Shown piece after piece: positions 17,542 to 25,027 of a stretch of 64,000 nucleotides of DNA. The first letter of the stretch is position 1; each line of letters begins with the position of its first letter. The notes under the pieces were generated by a model. It was not told the origin of the DNA. It saw only the letters and a program-made list of their open reading frames with translations, and searched no databases. Both the position numbers and the translations under genes were made by a program. This stretch comes from Dyadobacter sp. MSC1_007 (GTDB lineage: Bacteria; Bacteroidota; Bacteroidia; Cytophagales; Spirosomataceae): positions 1 to 64,000 of the forward strand of contig NZ_JAMOZL010000012.1 in the NCBI RefSeq assembly GCF_023667495.1. The letters are read 5' to 3'.

Positions 17542-19380
17542 ATGAAAAGTATAAAATCGATATTATCAATCACAATGCTCACAGGGCTTCTTTTTATAGC
17601 CAGTTCCTGTATGCATGACCTGCTCGATCAGGAGCCTACGACCGAGCTGAGTGCGGGTGCTTTCTGGAAAACAGAAGACGACGCGACCTTCGCATTGAAC
17701 GGCGCATATTCATCAATACGCCCCGTATTCGACCGTGATTATTACCTGGACGGCCATGGAGAATACGTTCGTACCCGCGGCACGAGCGCCACAAGCGGCA
17801 ACTTGCGCCTCGGCGACGCCTATCATGACGGTGATTACAACCCGACCGGCTATGGCGACAATTTTGATAAAATGTACAGGTATCTCTATGGAGGTGTCAA
17901 CCGTACCAATTATGTGATCGAGAATGTCAACAAGATGATCGCCACAGCAAAGCCCGAGTCGATCGGTAAACTGGAAGCCATTGTAGGTGAAGCCAGGCTT
18001 TTGCGGGGGATGGTGTATTTCCGTCTGATCTCGATGTGGGGCGACGTGCCATATATTTCTAAGGTGGTCGGCGAAAACGCTGAGGTGGCGAACCTTACCA
18101 GATTACCCATTGCACAGGTAAAGGATTCCATCATGGCCGACTTTACTTATGCCTTCGAAAAACTTCCAGCCAAGCCAGCCGGTGTTGGTCGGGCAGGCAA
18201 ACCTGCCGCATTGGCCTTCCGGGGTAAATTACAATTATACTGGGCCTGCTGGAACCGTTTCGGATGGCCGGAGCTGGAAACCTTCAAGGCGGATGCTAAT
18301 GCTGCTACCGCGGCTTACACCGCAGCAGCAGCCGATTTCAATTCGGTGATCAATGACTATGGGCTGGTACTTTTCCGCAACGGTGAACCTGGCAGCATCG
18401 ATTCACTGGGTAAAGCGGATAAGCTTCCTAACTATTATTATCTGTTTACGCCGGTCGCTAATAATGATCCTGAAATTATCATGGGCTTCACGCACGGAGG
18501 TACGGGTACCGCGCAGGGGGAAGAGCTCATGCGTGACGTGTCCGGACGCTCGCACGAAGGGTCGCAATGCTGGGTATCTCCGCGTTACGAAATCGCAGAC
18601 CGCTATCAATCGACGATCACCGGTGATTTTGCACCTAAACTGGTCCCTATGAACCCAACTACGGCCGGTGCCAGGACAGCCCCAAACTCGGCAGTAAACC
18701 CTGCAAGCTATAAGAACCGGGATTACAGGATGAAATCGTCCATTATGTGGGACTACGAAGTGAGCGTGGGTATGAACTCGTTGAAATCGACAGGATGGTG
18801 CCCTTTCATTTACAAAACCTGGAACCAGCCGGTTACCATTGATGGGGTGAAGTACACGACTTATAACACCGACGGCAGCAACTCAGGATATGTATTCCGG
18901 AAATTCCTGCGCAATTATGCTGGTCAGGGACGCAGCGACGGTGATTACAACTTCCCGGTCATGCGATTGGCTGACGTGTACCTCATGTACGCAGAAGCAA
19001 CCAATGCCGTAAAAGGCGCGACCGCCGATGCCATTGCATTGGTCAACAAAGTACGCCATCGCGGTAATTTGCCTGCATTGACCGCGGCGAAGACAGCCGG
19101 TGCCGACGCGTTTTTTGCTGCCATCGAGCAGGAAAGGATCGTCGAGCTTTACGGGGAAGGCCAGCGCGGCTTCGATCTCCGTCGTTGGAGGGCTCTTGAA
19201 CGCGTTTGGGGTGCGCCATATGGCGAAGGTTTGTGGCGGATAGATTCACACGGTGCCAATCAGACCCGTTATTTCCAGAACGTCCCCGAGCGCACTTATC
19301 AGCAGAACTACATCTTCCGGATCCCGCCGGGCGAGCGCGACAGGAACCCTAACCTGACCCAGAACACGCCGTGGCTGTAA
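17542..19380 (+). CDS. SusD/RagB-type surface glycan-binding lipoprotein
   Basis: This 612-residue lipoprotein forms the lid on the SusC channel. The lipobox FIASSC gives Cys23, followed by MHDLLDQEPTTELS. TPR-like helical elements include LLRGMVYFRLISMWGDVPY, a standard SusD stretch, and the C-terminal part has MRLADVYLMYAEATN and ERIVELYGEGQRGFDLRRW. ATG 17542 was chosen because it opens the signal peptide; ATG 17506 overlaps the SusC end. The family is secure; the ligand is unknown. Confidence 0.95.
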   Translation: MKSIKSILSITMLTGLLFIASSCMHDLLDQEPTTELSAGAFWKTEDDATFALNGAYSSIRPVFDRDYYLDGHGEYVRTRGTSATSGNLRLGDAYHDGDYNPTGYGDNFDKMYRYLYGGVNRTNYVIENVNKMIATAKPESIGKLEAIVGEARLLRGMVYFRLISMWGDVPYISKVVGENAEVANLTRLPIAQVKDSIMADFTYAFEKLPAKPAGVGRAGKPAALAFRGKLQLYWACWNRFGWPELETFKADANAATAAYTAAAADFNSVINDYGLVLFRNGEPGSIDSLGKADKLPNYYYLFTPVANNDPEIIMGFTHGGTGTAQGEELMRDVSGRSHEGSQCWVSPRYEIADRYQSTITGDFAPKLVPMNPTTAGARTAPNSAVNPASYKNRDYRMKSSIMWDYEVSVGMNSLKSTGWCPFIYKTWNQPVTIDGVKYTTYNTDGSNSGYVFRKFLRNYAGQGRSDGDYNFPVMRLADVYLMYAEATNAVKGATADAIALVNKVRHRGNLPALTAAKTAGADAFFAAIEQERIVELYGEGQRGFDLRRWRALERVWGAPYGEGLWRIDSHGANQTRYFQNVPERTYQQNYIFRIPPGERDRNPNLTQNTPWL

Positions 19381-19420
19381 CGATTTCGGCCCAAACCCAA
19401 AACATTAAACATTCATACTC

Positions 19421-19828
19421 ATGTTAAAATATATCAAAGCAATTGCAGCACTGATGCTCACAGCGGGGATACTGATTTCCTGCAAGGAGGATTTTCCAGT
19501 GGACGAAGACGGGTTGTTGATCACCGCCCGTACCCAATGCTATGTAAGTAATTTTGAGCTTCTTGGTGCTGATTTTCAGACGGTAAGAACAGAGAATGCC
19601 ATCATTGACACAACCGCGCAGACGATCAATGTGAAGGTTTTTTATGGTACTGATTTGAAAAACCTGTTCCCGCAGTTTTCGCTGGTAACGGACGCCAAGC
19701 TGGACCCGAAAATTACCGGTGCAATGGATTTCTCCGACCTGGCTAACCCCAAGAAGTTCACGGTGGTATCCGGCAACAGGAAAATAAGAAAAACCTATAC
19801 GGTGAACATCGCAGTACAGCAACCGTAA
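19421..19828 (+). CDS. small DUF5018-like surface lipoprotein
   Basis: This 135-residue protein has a lipoprotein signal with Cys21 (AGILISCKEDFPVDEDG). A single beta-rich domain follows, with the pattern VKVFYGTDLKNLFPQFSL, AMDFSDLANPKKFTVVSG and a terminal KTYTVNIAV. That matches the DUF5018-type repeats common in surface proteins encoded next to SusCD pairs. It lies 40 nt after SusD in the same apparent operon, so it is probably an accessory glycan-binding or complex-stabilising lipoprotein. No enzymatic residues are evident. Confidence 0.75.
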   Translation: MLKYIKAIAALMLTAGILISCKEDFPVDEDGLLITARTQCYVSNFELLGADFQTVRTENAIIDTTAQTINVKVFYGTDLKNLFPQFSLVTDAKLDPKITGAMDFSDLANPKKFTVVSGNRKIRKTYTVNIAVQQP

Positions 19829-19845
19829 GCCATTCACATTCAAAT

Positions 19846-20838
19846 ATGAAGATCATGAAATATAAATTTATGCGCTATCTGATGGTGGTCATCGGATTGG
19901 CTGGCCTTTCTTCCTGCGAGGAAGAAAAATACGCGGTACCTGTGCTGAAACAGGAACTTCAAAACGATGTTATCAAAAGGACGCTGGGGCCGAACGTGGC
20001 CGGGCTCAACATTGAATTCGCCTATGCGATGGCCATTCCTGCCTCGCTGGGCAAACTGGTATCGGCCGAGGTGGAAGCCAGCATTGCAGGGGCCGAAGCG
20101 ACCTATCTTGAAAACAAATCGTATTACACCAATGGAAGTGGTAATGATATTGGTATTGAGATAGGGAAAAAGTCTGAGAACAACGGTACGAAAACGACTG
20201 TCACTTTTACCAGGGATACCACGGCAGCAACGCTCAGGTACTATTACAACATTCCGTCGACTGCAAAGGGCAAGGAAGTTACATTCAAATTTTCAGCGAA
20301 AGCCAGCAACGGGCAGTCGGTATCTTACTCGATGGGGCCCTACAAAATTGCCCAGATGGACATGGTACTCGACCTGGACGTGAAGGATAGCACGAACGCC
20401 TACATTTCCATCGAAGACATGGCGGTGTACAGTGCTGCGAACGCGCCGGCCAATGCAGCCAAAATCGATCTCGTGTACCTTTACCGGTCGATCCCGAACA
20501 TTACATTCGCACATGCATTGGTAGCGCCTACGGCCAAAACTTATCTGCCCGGCGTGACCCTGCCGGCGGGCGTAAACCGGAGCGCCAAAGTTCAGAAAGT
20601 CTGGAATTTGCGTGATTTCCATCTTGCCCGCCTGCAATACGGTATCTTTATCGATGACCTGGATTTTCAGGAGCTCAACATGGCCAGCGCCCCGGACTAT
20701 GCAATCAACCTGAAAGCGGAGGCTGGTGTGTGGGTTGAAACGCAGGACGGAAAGTATCGCGCCTATGTGTATGTGAATTCAGTTAATAATGGCTCTAAAA
20801 GTGCGAAAATCAGCATCAAGCGCTATACGATGAAGTAA
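19846..20838 (+). CDS. DUF4466-family surface lipoprotein
   Basis: This 330-residue protein has a lipobox LSSC (Cys24) followed by EEEKYAVPVLKQELQNDVIK. The segments TLGPNVAGLNIEFAYAMAIP and SAEVEASIAGAEATYLENKS are characteristic of DUF4466 proteins, which occur in SusCD loci. It starts 17 nt after the DUF5018-like gene. A second in-frame ATG at 19855 could be the true start. The role is probably surface glycan binding, known only by association with such loci. A GC-rich hairpin (20864-20899) follows the gene. Confidence 0.8.
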   Translation: MKIMKYKFMRYLMVVIGLAGLSSCEEEKYAVPVLKQELQNDVIKRTLGPNVAGLNIEFAYAMAIPASLGKLVSAEVEASIAGAEATYLENKSYYTNGSGNDIGIEIGKKSENNGTKTTVTFTRDTTAATLRYYYNIPSTAKGKEVTFKFSAKASNGQSVSYSMGPYKIAQMDMVLDLDVKDSTNAYISIEDMAVYSAANAPANAAKIDLVYLYRSIPNITFAHALVAPTAKTYLPGVTLPAGVNRSAKVQKVWNLRDFHLARLQYGIFIDDLDFQELNMASAPDYAINLKAEAGVWVETQDGKYRAYVYVNSVNNGSKSAKISIKRYTMK

Positions 20839-20863
20839 CGGCAGCTCTTTGATTTTTTTTGAA

Positions 20864-20899
20864 TCCCCGCAGGTTTGCAGTCTGCATTGCCTGCGGGGA
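20864..20899 (+). terminator. hairpin after the SusCD operon
   Basis: Arms TCCCCGCAGG (20864-20873) and CCTGCGGGGA (20890-20899) pair perfectly around a 16-nt loop. Only a weak T-run follows (AATTTG). It could reduce read-through from the lipoprotein genes into the lyase. Confidence 0.5.
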
Positions 20900-20947
20900 A
20901 TTTGTTACCGGTCTTCTTTTTGCTCATATTTCCGCTCAACAATATTT

Positions 20948-22159
20948 ATGAAAACAGCTAAAAACAGCTTGCACATTTTATCCTGCATCGCTTTGGTGGT
21001 GTGCTCACTTTTCCTTCAAAGCTTCAAGGGCCCGGTACATACATTTCTCATCAAACCACAATACCTTCAGAATGCAAAGGACAAAATACAAAAGGGCGAT
21101 AAAGCGCTATTGAAAGCACTTGACGATCTCAAAATCCGTGCGGATAAAGCATTGAAATCGGGGCCTTATTCGGTTACCTATAAAAGCAAAGTGCCTCCCA
21201 GCGGCGATAAACACGATTACATGAGTGTAGGGCCCTATTGGTGGCCCGATTCCACCAAAGCCGACGGACTGCCCTATATCCGTAAGGATGGCCAGGTAAA
21301 TCCCGAACGTTTCACGATTAAGGACGCAGATTACCATGGCAGTTTGTGCCGCGATGTCAATCTGCTGGGTCTTGCCTGGTATTTTACAGGTGATACCAAA
21401 TATTCGGACCATGTGGCCAAGCTTTTAAAAGTGTGGTTTCTGGATAAGGAGACCCGTATGAACCCTAACCTGAACTACGGCCAGGCCATACCAGGCGTGA
21501 CCGACGGCCGTGGGATTGGCATTATCGATACACACGTGCTCGCCCGGCTTATCGATGGCCTGCAACTTTTGAAGGACTCAAAAAGCCTTTCGCAGGCTGA
21601 CTATCAAGGCATTCAGGATTGGTACAAAGCATTCCTGCAATGGATGCGCACTAGCCCGATCGGGCTGGACGAAGCCGACGAATTTAACAATCACGGGACC
21701 TGGTACGACGTGCAAACTGTATCGATAGCGCTTTTCACCGGGCAGGATGATCTGGCAAAGCAGATTTTGGAAGAACAAACCAAAAAGCGGATTGCCAGTC
21801 AGTTAGCTAATGATGGCTCCCAGCCGCACGAGCTGGCCCGCACGGTATCGTGGAACTACTCGGTGATGAACCTTCAGGGCTTTTTTCAGTTAGCCGCATT
21901 AGCCGAAAACGTAGGTGTAGACCTTTGGAATTACACCACGCCCGACGGAAAAAGCATTAAGGCCGCCTTCACCTGGCTATTGCCTTTCGCCGAAAAGAAA
22001 AAGCCTTGGACACACAAACAAATTAAACCGATCCATCCGGAAGGGTTCGCAGCATTAGCCCGGATCGCCTCGCAGCATTATCCGGATCTGGATATTTCTG
22101 GTCTGAAAACCGACGAAAGTGACAAGAGCATTACGCTCCTGACCAATACAAGCTATTGA
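20948..22159 (+). CDS. alginate-lyase-family polysaccharide lyase
   Basis: This 403-residue secreted enzyme starts with a signal peptide (MKTAKNSLHILSCIALVVCS); ATG 20849 was rejected because it would put 33 poor residues before it. The domain is the (alpha/alpha) toroid of the alginate lyase Pfam family. Visible blocks are SVGPYWWPDSTKADGLPYIRK, VNLLGLAWYFTGDTKYSDHV, MNPNLNYGQAIPGVTDGRGI and EADEFNNHGTWYDVQTVSIA with its Asn-Asn-His, then ARTVSWNYSVMNLQ. Such enzymes cleave uronic-acid polymers (alginate in PL5, glucuronan or alginate in PL38). As the last gene of the locus it suggests a uronate-containing substrate. The PL family cannot be settled by eye. Confidence 0.8.
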   Translation: MKTAKNSLHILSCIALVVCSLFLQSFKGPVHTFLIKPQYLQNAKDKIQKGDKALLKALDDLKIRADKALKSGPYSVTYKSKVPPSGDKHDYMSVGPYWWPDSTKADGLPYIRKDGQVNPERFTIKDADYHGSLCRDVNLLGLAWYFTGDTKYSDHVAKLLKVWFLDKETRMNPNLNYGQAIPGVTDGRGIGIIDTHVLARLIDGLQLLKDSKSLSQADYQGIQDWYKAFLQWMRTSPIGLDEADEFNNHGTWYDVQTVSIALFTGQDDLAKQILEEQTKKRIASQLANDGSQPHELARTVSWNYSVMNLQGFFQLAALAENVGVDLWNYTTPDGKSIKAAFTWLLPFAEKKKPWTHKQIKPIHPEGFAALARIASQHYPDLDISGLKTDESDKSITLLTNTSY

Positions 22160-22162
22160 GGG

Positions 22163-22300
22163 GAAAAAGGGGAAGAAAGGAAGAAGGAGGAAGGAAAAAG
22201 GGAGGAAGGAAAAAGGGAGGAAGGTAGAAGGGAGGAAGGTAGAAGGGAAGAAATTTCTCCATTCCTTCGTCCATCCTCCCTTCGTCCTTTTCCCTTCCTG
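22163..22300. repeat. polypurine repeat with a partly complementary pyrimidine tract
   Basis: From 22163 to about 22250 the plus strand is almost pure A/G, built of degenerate GGAAGGAAAAAGGGAGGAA-type units of 14-17 bp. It is followed at about 22257-22298 by a C/T-rich tract that is partly its reverse complement. It could form a long imperfect hairpin. It directly follows the lyase stop codon. Confidence 0.6.
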
Positions 22301-22370
22301 GTACATCACCAGTTATAAGTCAGTAAAATAGAAAAGCAATTATTCGAGGTTAATTGTACAGCGTAGTGAG

Positions 22371-22403
22371 TATTGACCGGATCAGCAACTGATCTGGTCA
22401 ATA
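22371..22403. promoter_or_regulatory. 33-nt inverted repeat upstream of the dehydrogenase genes
   Basis: Arms 22371-22385 (TATTGACCGGATCAG) and 22389-22403 (CTGATCTGGTCAATA) pair over 15 positions with one G/T wobble and a 3-nt spacer. It lies 107 nt before ATG 22510 and could be an operator or the stem of a terminator for the lyase transcript. Confidence 0.45.
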
Positions 22404-22509
22404 TAGTTTATGACCATGCCCGAAAAAATTGGCGCCACAATACAGTTTATTTTCCAATGCGAAGACTTATAAGGATAACATCAATATACATAACCGAAAT
22501 CCGGACGAT

Positions 22510-23112
22510 ATGAATAGAAGAGAAGCCATTCAGAGGGCCACCCTCGTACTGGGAAGTGCTTTTTCGCTGCCGACGCTGATGGCCATGGACCATTGGCAGG
22601 CTGAGAAGCAGGTACAGGTTGCCGGTTTTACTGTCACGGACCAGCAAAAGCAGATTATCGCGGAAGTCGCGGAAATGATCATTCCCAAAACATCCACCCC
22701 CGGCGCTAAGGATACCGGTGTGCCGGCCTTCATTGTAATGATGATGCAGGATTGTTATAAAACACCGGAGCATACCAGTTTTTTGGAAGGCGTTAAAGCG
22801 TAGGAAAACAAGGGGTTTTTAGCCTTGGATCCGGCGAAGAAATTGGAAGTGATCAAACAGGTGGAGCGCGATTCGGTTGAGGAAATGAAGGCATACCAGG
22901 TGCAGCAAACCAAAATGGGCGACAATGAGGACAGGGAACAAATGGCCGCGCAGGCAAAAGGCTTACCATTCTGGCGGTTAATGAAGGAACTGACCATGCT
23001 GGGGTATTTTACTTCCGAGGACGGTATCAAGTCGTCTTTTGAGTATGTACCCATTCCCGGCAAACTGGAAATGATCCAGATGAAACCGAATCAAAAATCT
23101 TTCGCCTACTAG
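22510..23112 (+). pseudogene. gluconate 2-dehydrogenase subunit 3-like, in-frame TAG
   Basis: This would be a Tat-exported small subunit partnering a GMC-type FAD dehydrogenase. The N terminus MNRREAIQRATLVLGSAF carries a Tat-like RR. The domain then runs VTDQQKQIIAEVAEMIIPKT, TPGAKDTGVPAFI and MMQDCYKTPEHTSFLEGVKA. A TAG at 22801-22803 interrupts it. The same frame continues without shift (FLALDPAKKLEVIKQVERD, then LPFWRLMKELTMLGYFTSE) to a normal end at 23112. A single base change in that codon would restore a full gene of about 200 codons. It is followed 13 nt later by the large subunit, which is intact. A real nonsense mutation, a sequencing error or rare read-through are all possible. 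Confidence 0.8.
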
Positions 23113-23125
23113 CCAGTCTGCAACC

Positions 23126-24841
23126 ATGAACCTGAATTTGAAAGCAACTAATGCGAATACCTATGATGCCATCGTCGTCGGCTCGGGCATGACGGGCGGT
23201 ATGGCCGCCAAAGAACTTACCGAAAGAGGATTGCGTGTATTAATGATCGAACGGGGCCGGGAGGTGAAGCATATCGAGGATTACGATACGGCGATGAAAG
23301 GCCCCTGGGAGTTTGAGCACAGAGGGAAAGTGTCCATTCAATCTGCGGAGGAATATTGGGCAAACAGCCGTTTTGGTACACTCGCCAATGAGGAAACGGG
23401 TGAGTTTTTTACAGATGATAAGAAGAACCCATACATAGAAAAACGGCCATTCGACTGGATCCGGGCCTATCACACGGGCGGGAAATCCATGCATTGGGGC
23501 AGACAGTCTTACCGGATGAACAAAAAGGACTTCGAAGCGAATGTCAAAGAAGGCATCGCGATCGACTGGCCGATACGGTATGAAGACCTGGAACCATGGT
23601 ACACCCATGTCGAAAAATTTGTGGGGATCAGCGGCCAGGCGGAAGGCTGGGAGGTGCTGCCCGACGGCCATTACCTGCCAGCGATGCCAATGAGCGCTCC
23701 TGAACTTTATTTCAGGGATGCGATGATGAAAAAGCTGAAACGGCCGGTCACCATCGGCCGCATTGCAAACCTGACCAAGCCACAACCGTGGCATACAGAA
23801 CTAGGACGCGCTTCGTGCCAATATCGAAGCAAATGTGCCCGTGGTTGCCCGTATGGGGGTTATTACAGCTCATTGTCAGGCTCCATTCCGGCTGCACGCA
23901 AAACCGAGAAGCTCACAGTTTTGCACGATACGATTGCAAATGAGATTATTTACGACGAGAAAACACAGAAAGCCAAAGGCGTGCGGGTGATCAACCAGCA
24001 TACGATGGCCGTGGAAGAGTTTTTTGCCAAAATCGTATTCCTGAACGCAGGCTCTATGAACTCGGCCGCATTGCTACTGAATTCAAAATCAAGCCGTTTC
24101 CCGAACGGACTTGGTAACGATAGCGATCAGGTTGGCCGCAATATCATGGACCATCACCTCGGAGTAGGCGCCAATGCGACTGTGGAGGGATTTGAAAACG
24201 ATTATGTGTTCGGACAACGGCCCAATGCGCTTTATATTCCCCGTTTCAGGAATTGGGGAACGGATAAAAAGGACTTCCTGCGCGGCTATGGCTACCAGGG
24301 CGGGGCCAGCAAAAGCGACTGGAAACGAGGCATTACCATGAATGGATTTGGGGCAGATTTTAAAGAAGATATGACGCGACCCGGCACCTGGACGATGGGT
24401 TTTGGTGGTTTCGGAGAAATCCTGCCCGACCCTTCTAACCGTATGTTTTTGGATAAGGACAAAAAAGACAAGTGGGGCATTCCAATGATCGTTTTCGACG
24501 CGGCATTTGGGGAGAATGAACTCGCCATGCGGAAAGATATGATGGCTTCTGCGGTTGAAATGCTGGACGCTGCCGGGTTTAAAAACGTTTCCGGCTTCAA
24601 CCGAACGGACACGCATCCAGGGCTTGGAATCCATGATATGGGCACGGCCAGAATGGGAAAAGACCCCAAAACATCTGTTCTGAACAAATTCAATCAGGTA
24701 CACGCTTGCAAGAATGTATTTGTTACCGACGGCGCGGCAATGGTGTCCTCGTCTTGTGTGAACCCATCGATCACCTACATGGCTATGACTGCCAGGGCTG
24801 CTGACCATGCCGTGAAGGAATTGAAGAAACAAAATTTATAG
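23126..24841 (+). CDS. GMC-family FAD oxidoreductase, gluconate dehydrogenase-like large subunit
   Basis: This 571-residue flavoenzyme oxidises a sugar or sugar acid and probably passes electrons to a cytochrome or quinone. The FAD-binding motif is VVGSGMTGGMAAKEL (G19, G21, G24), followed by a GGKSMHWGRQSYRM segment. A cysteine-containing loop SKCARGCPYGGYYSS is typical of gluconate/2-keto-gluconate dehydrogenase-like members. The C-terminal catalytic region reads GIHDMGTARMGKDP (His) and CVNPSITYMAMTARAADHAV. It lacks its own signal peptide, so export would depend on the small subunit, which carries an in-frame TAG just upstream. Substrate unknown. Confidence 0.9.
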   Translation: MNLNLKATNANTYDAIVVGSGMTGGMAAKELTERGLRVLMIERGREVKHIEDYDTAMKGPWEFEHRGKVSIQSAEEYWANSRFGTLANEETGEFFTDDKKNPYIEKRPFDWIRAYHTGGKSMHWGRQSYRMNKKDFEANVKEGIAIDWPIRYEDLEPWYTHVEKFVGISGQAEGWEVLPDGHYLPAMPMSAPELYFRDAMMKKLKRPVTIGRIANLTKPQPWHTELGRASCQYRSKCARGCPYGGYYSSLSGSIPAARKTEKLTVLHDTIANEIIYDEKTQKAKGVRVINQHTMAVEEFFAKIVFLNAGSMNSAALLLNSKSSRFPNGLGNDSDQVGRNIMDHHLGVGANATVEGFENDYVFGQRPNALYIPRFRNWGTDKKDFLRGYGYQGGASKSDWKRGITMNGFGADFKEDMTRPGTWTMGFGGFGEILPDPSNRMFLDKDKKDKWGIPMIVFDAAFGENELAMRKDMMASAVEMLDAAGFKNVSGFNRTDTHPGLGIHDMGTARMGKDPKTSVLNKFNQVHACKNVFVTDGAAMVSSSCVNPSITYMAMTARAADHAVKELKKQNL

Positions 24842-24849
24842 GTGAAACC

Positions 24850-24894
24850 TCTGTTGGTATCAGGAGAATGCCAATCACCTGATGCCAACGGAGT
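24850..24894. terminator. hairpin after the GMC oxidoreductase
   Basis: CTCTGTTGGTATCAGG (24850-24865) pairs with CCTGATGCCAACGGAG (24879-24894) at all 16 positions if two G/T wobbles are allowed. There is no T-run. It starts 9 nt after the stop codon and could be a stem-type terminator or mRNA-stabilising element. Confidence 0.45.
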
Positions 24895-25027
24895 ACCAAT
24901 AAATGTCAAACCAGCATAGGCATTTGCTTTGCCGATGCTGTCTATTTGTGCGTTCACGATTTTGAGCTCGTGAGAAACCCTCCCGTTATATCAGAAATTG
25001 AAATTGTTTCAACTAACGGGTTTCTAA

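Noticed and set aside
22825..23112. Separate gene starting at TTG 22825
   Set aside because: It is in the same frame as the interrupted small subunit and completes that domain, so it is a continuation past TAG rather than a new gene.
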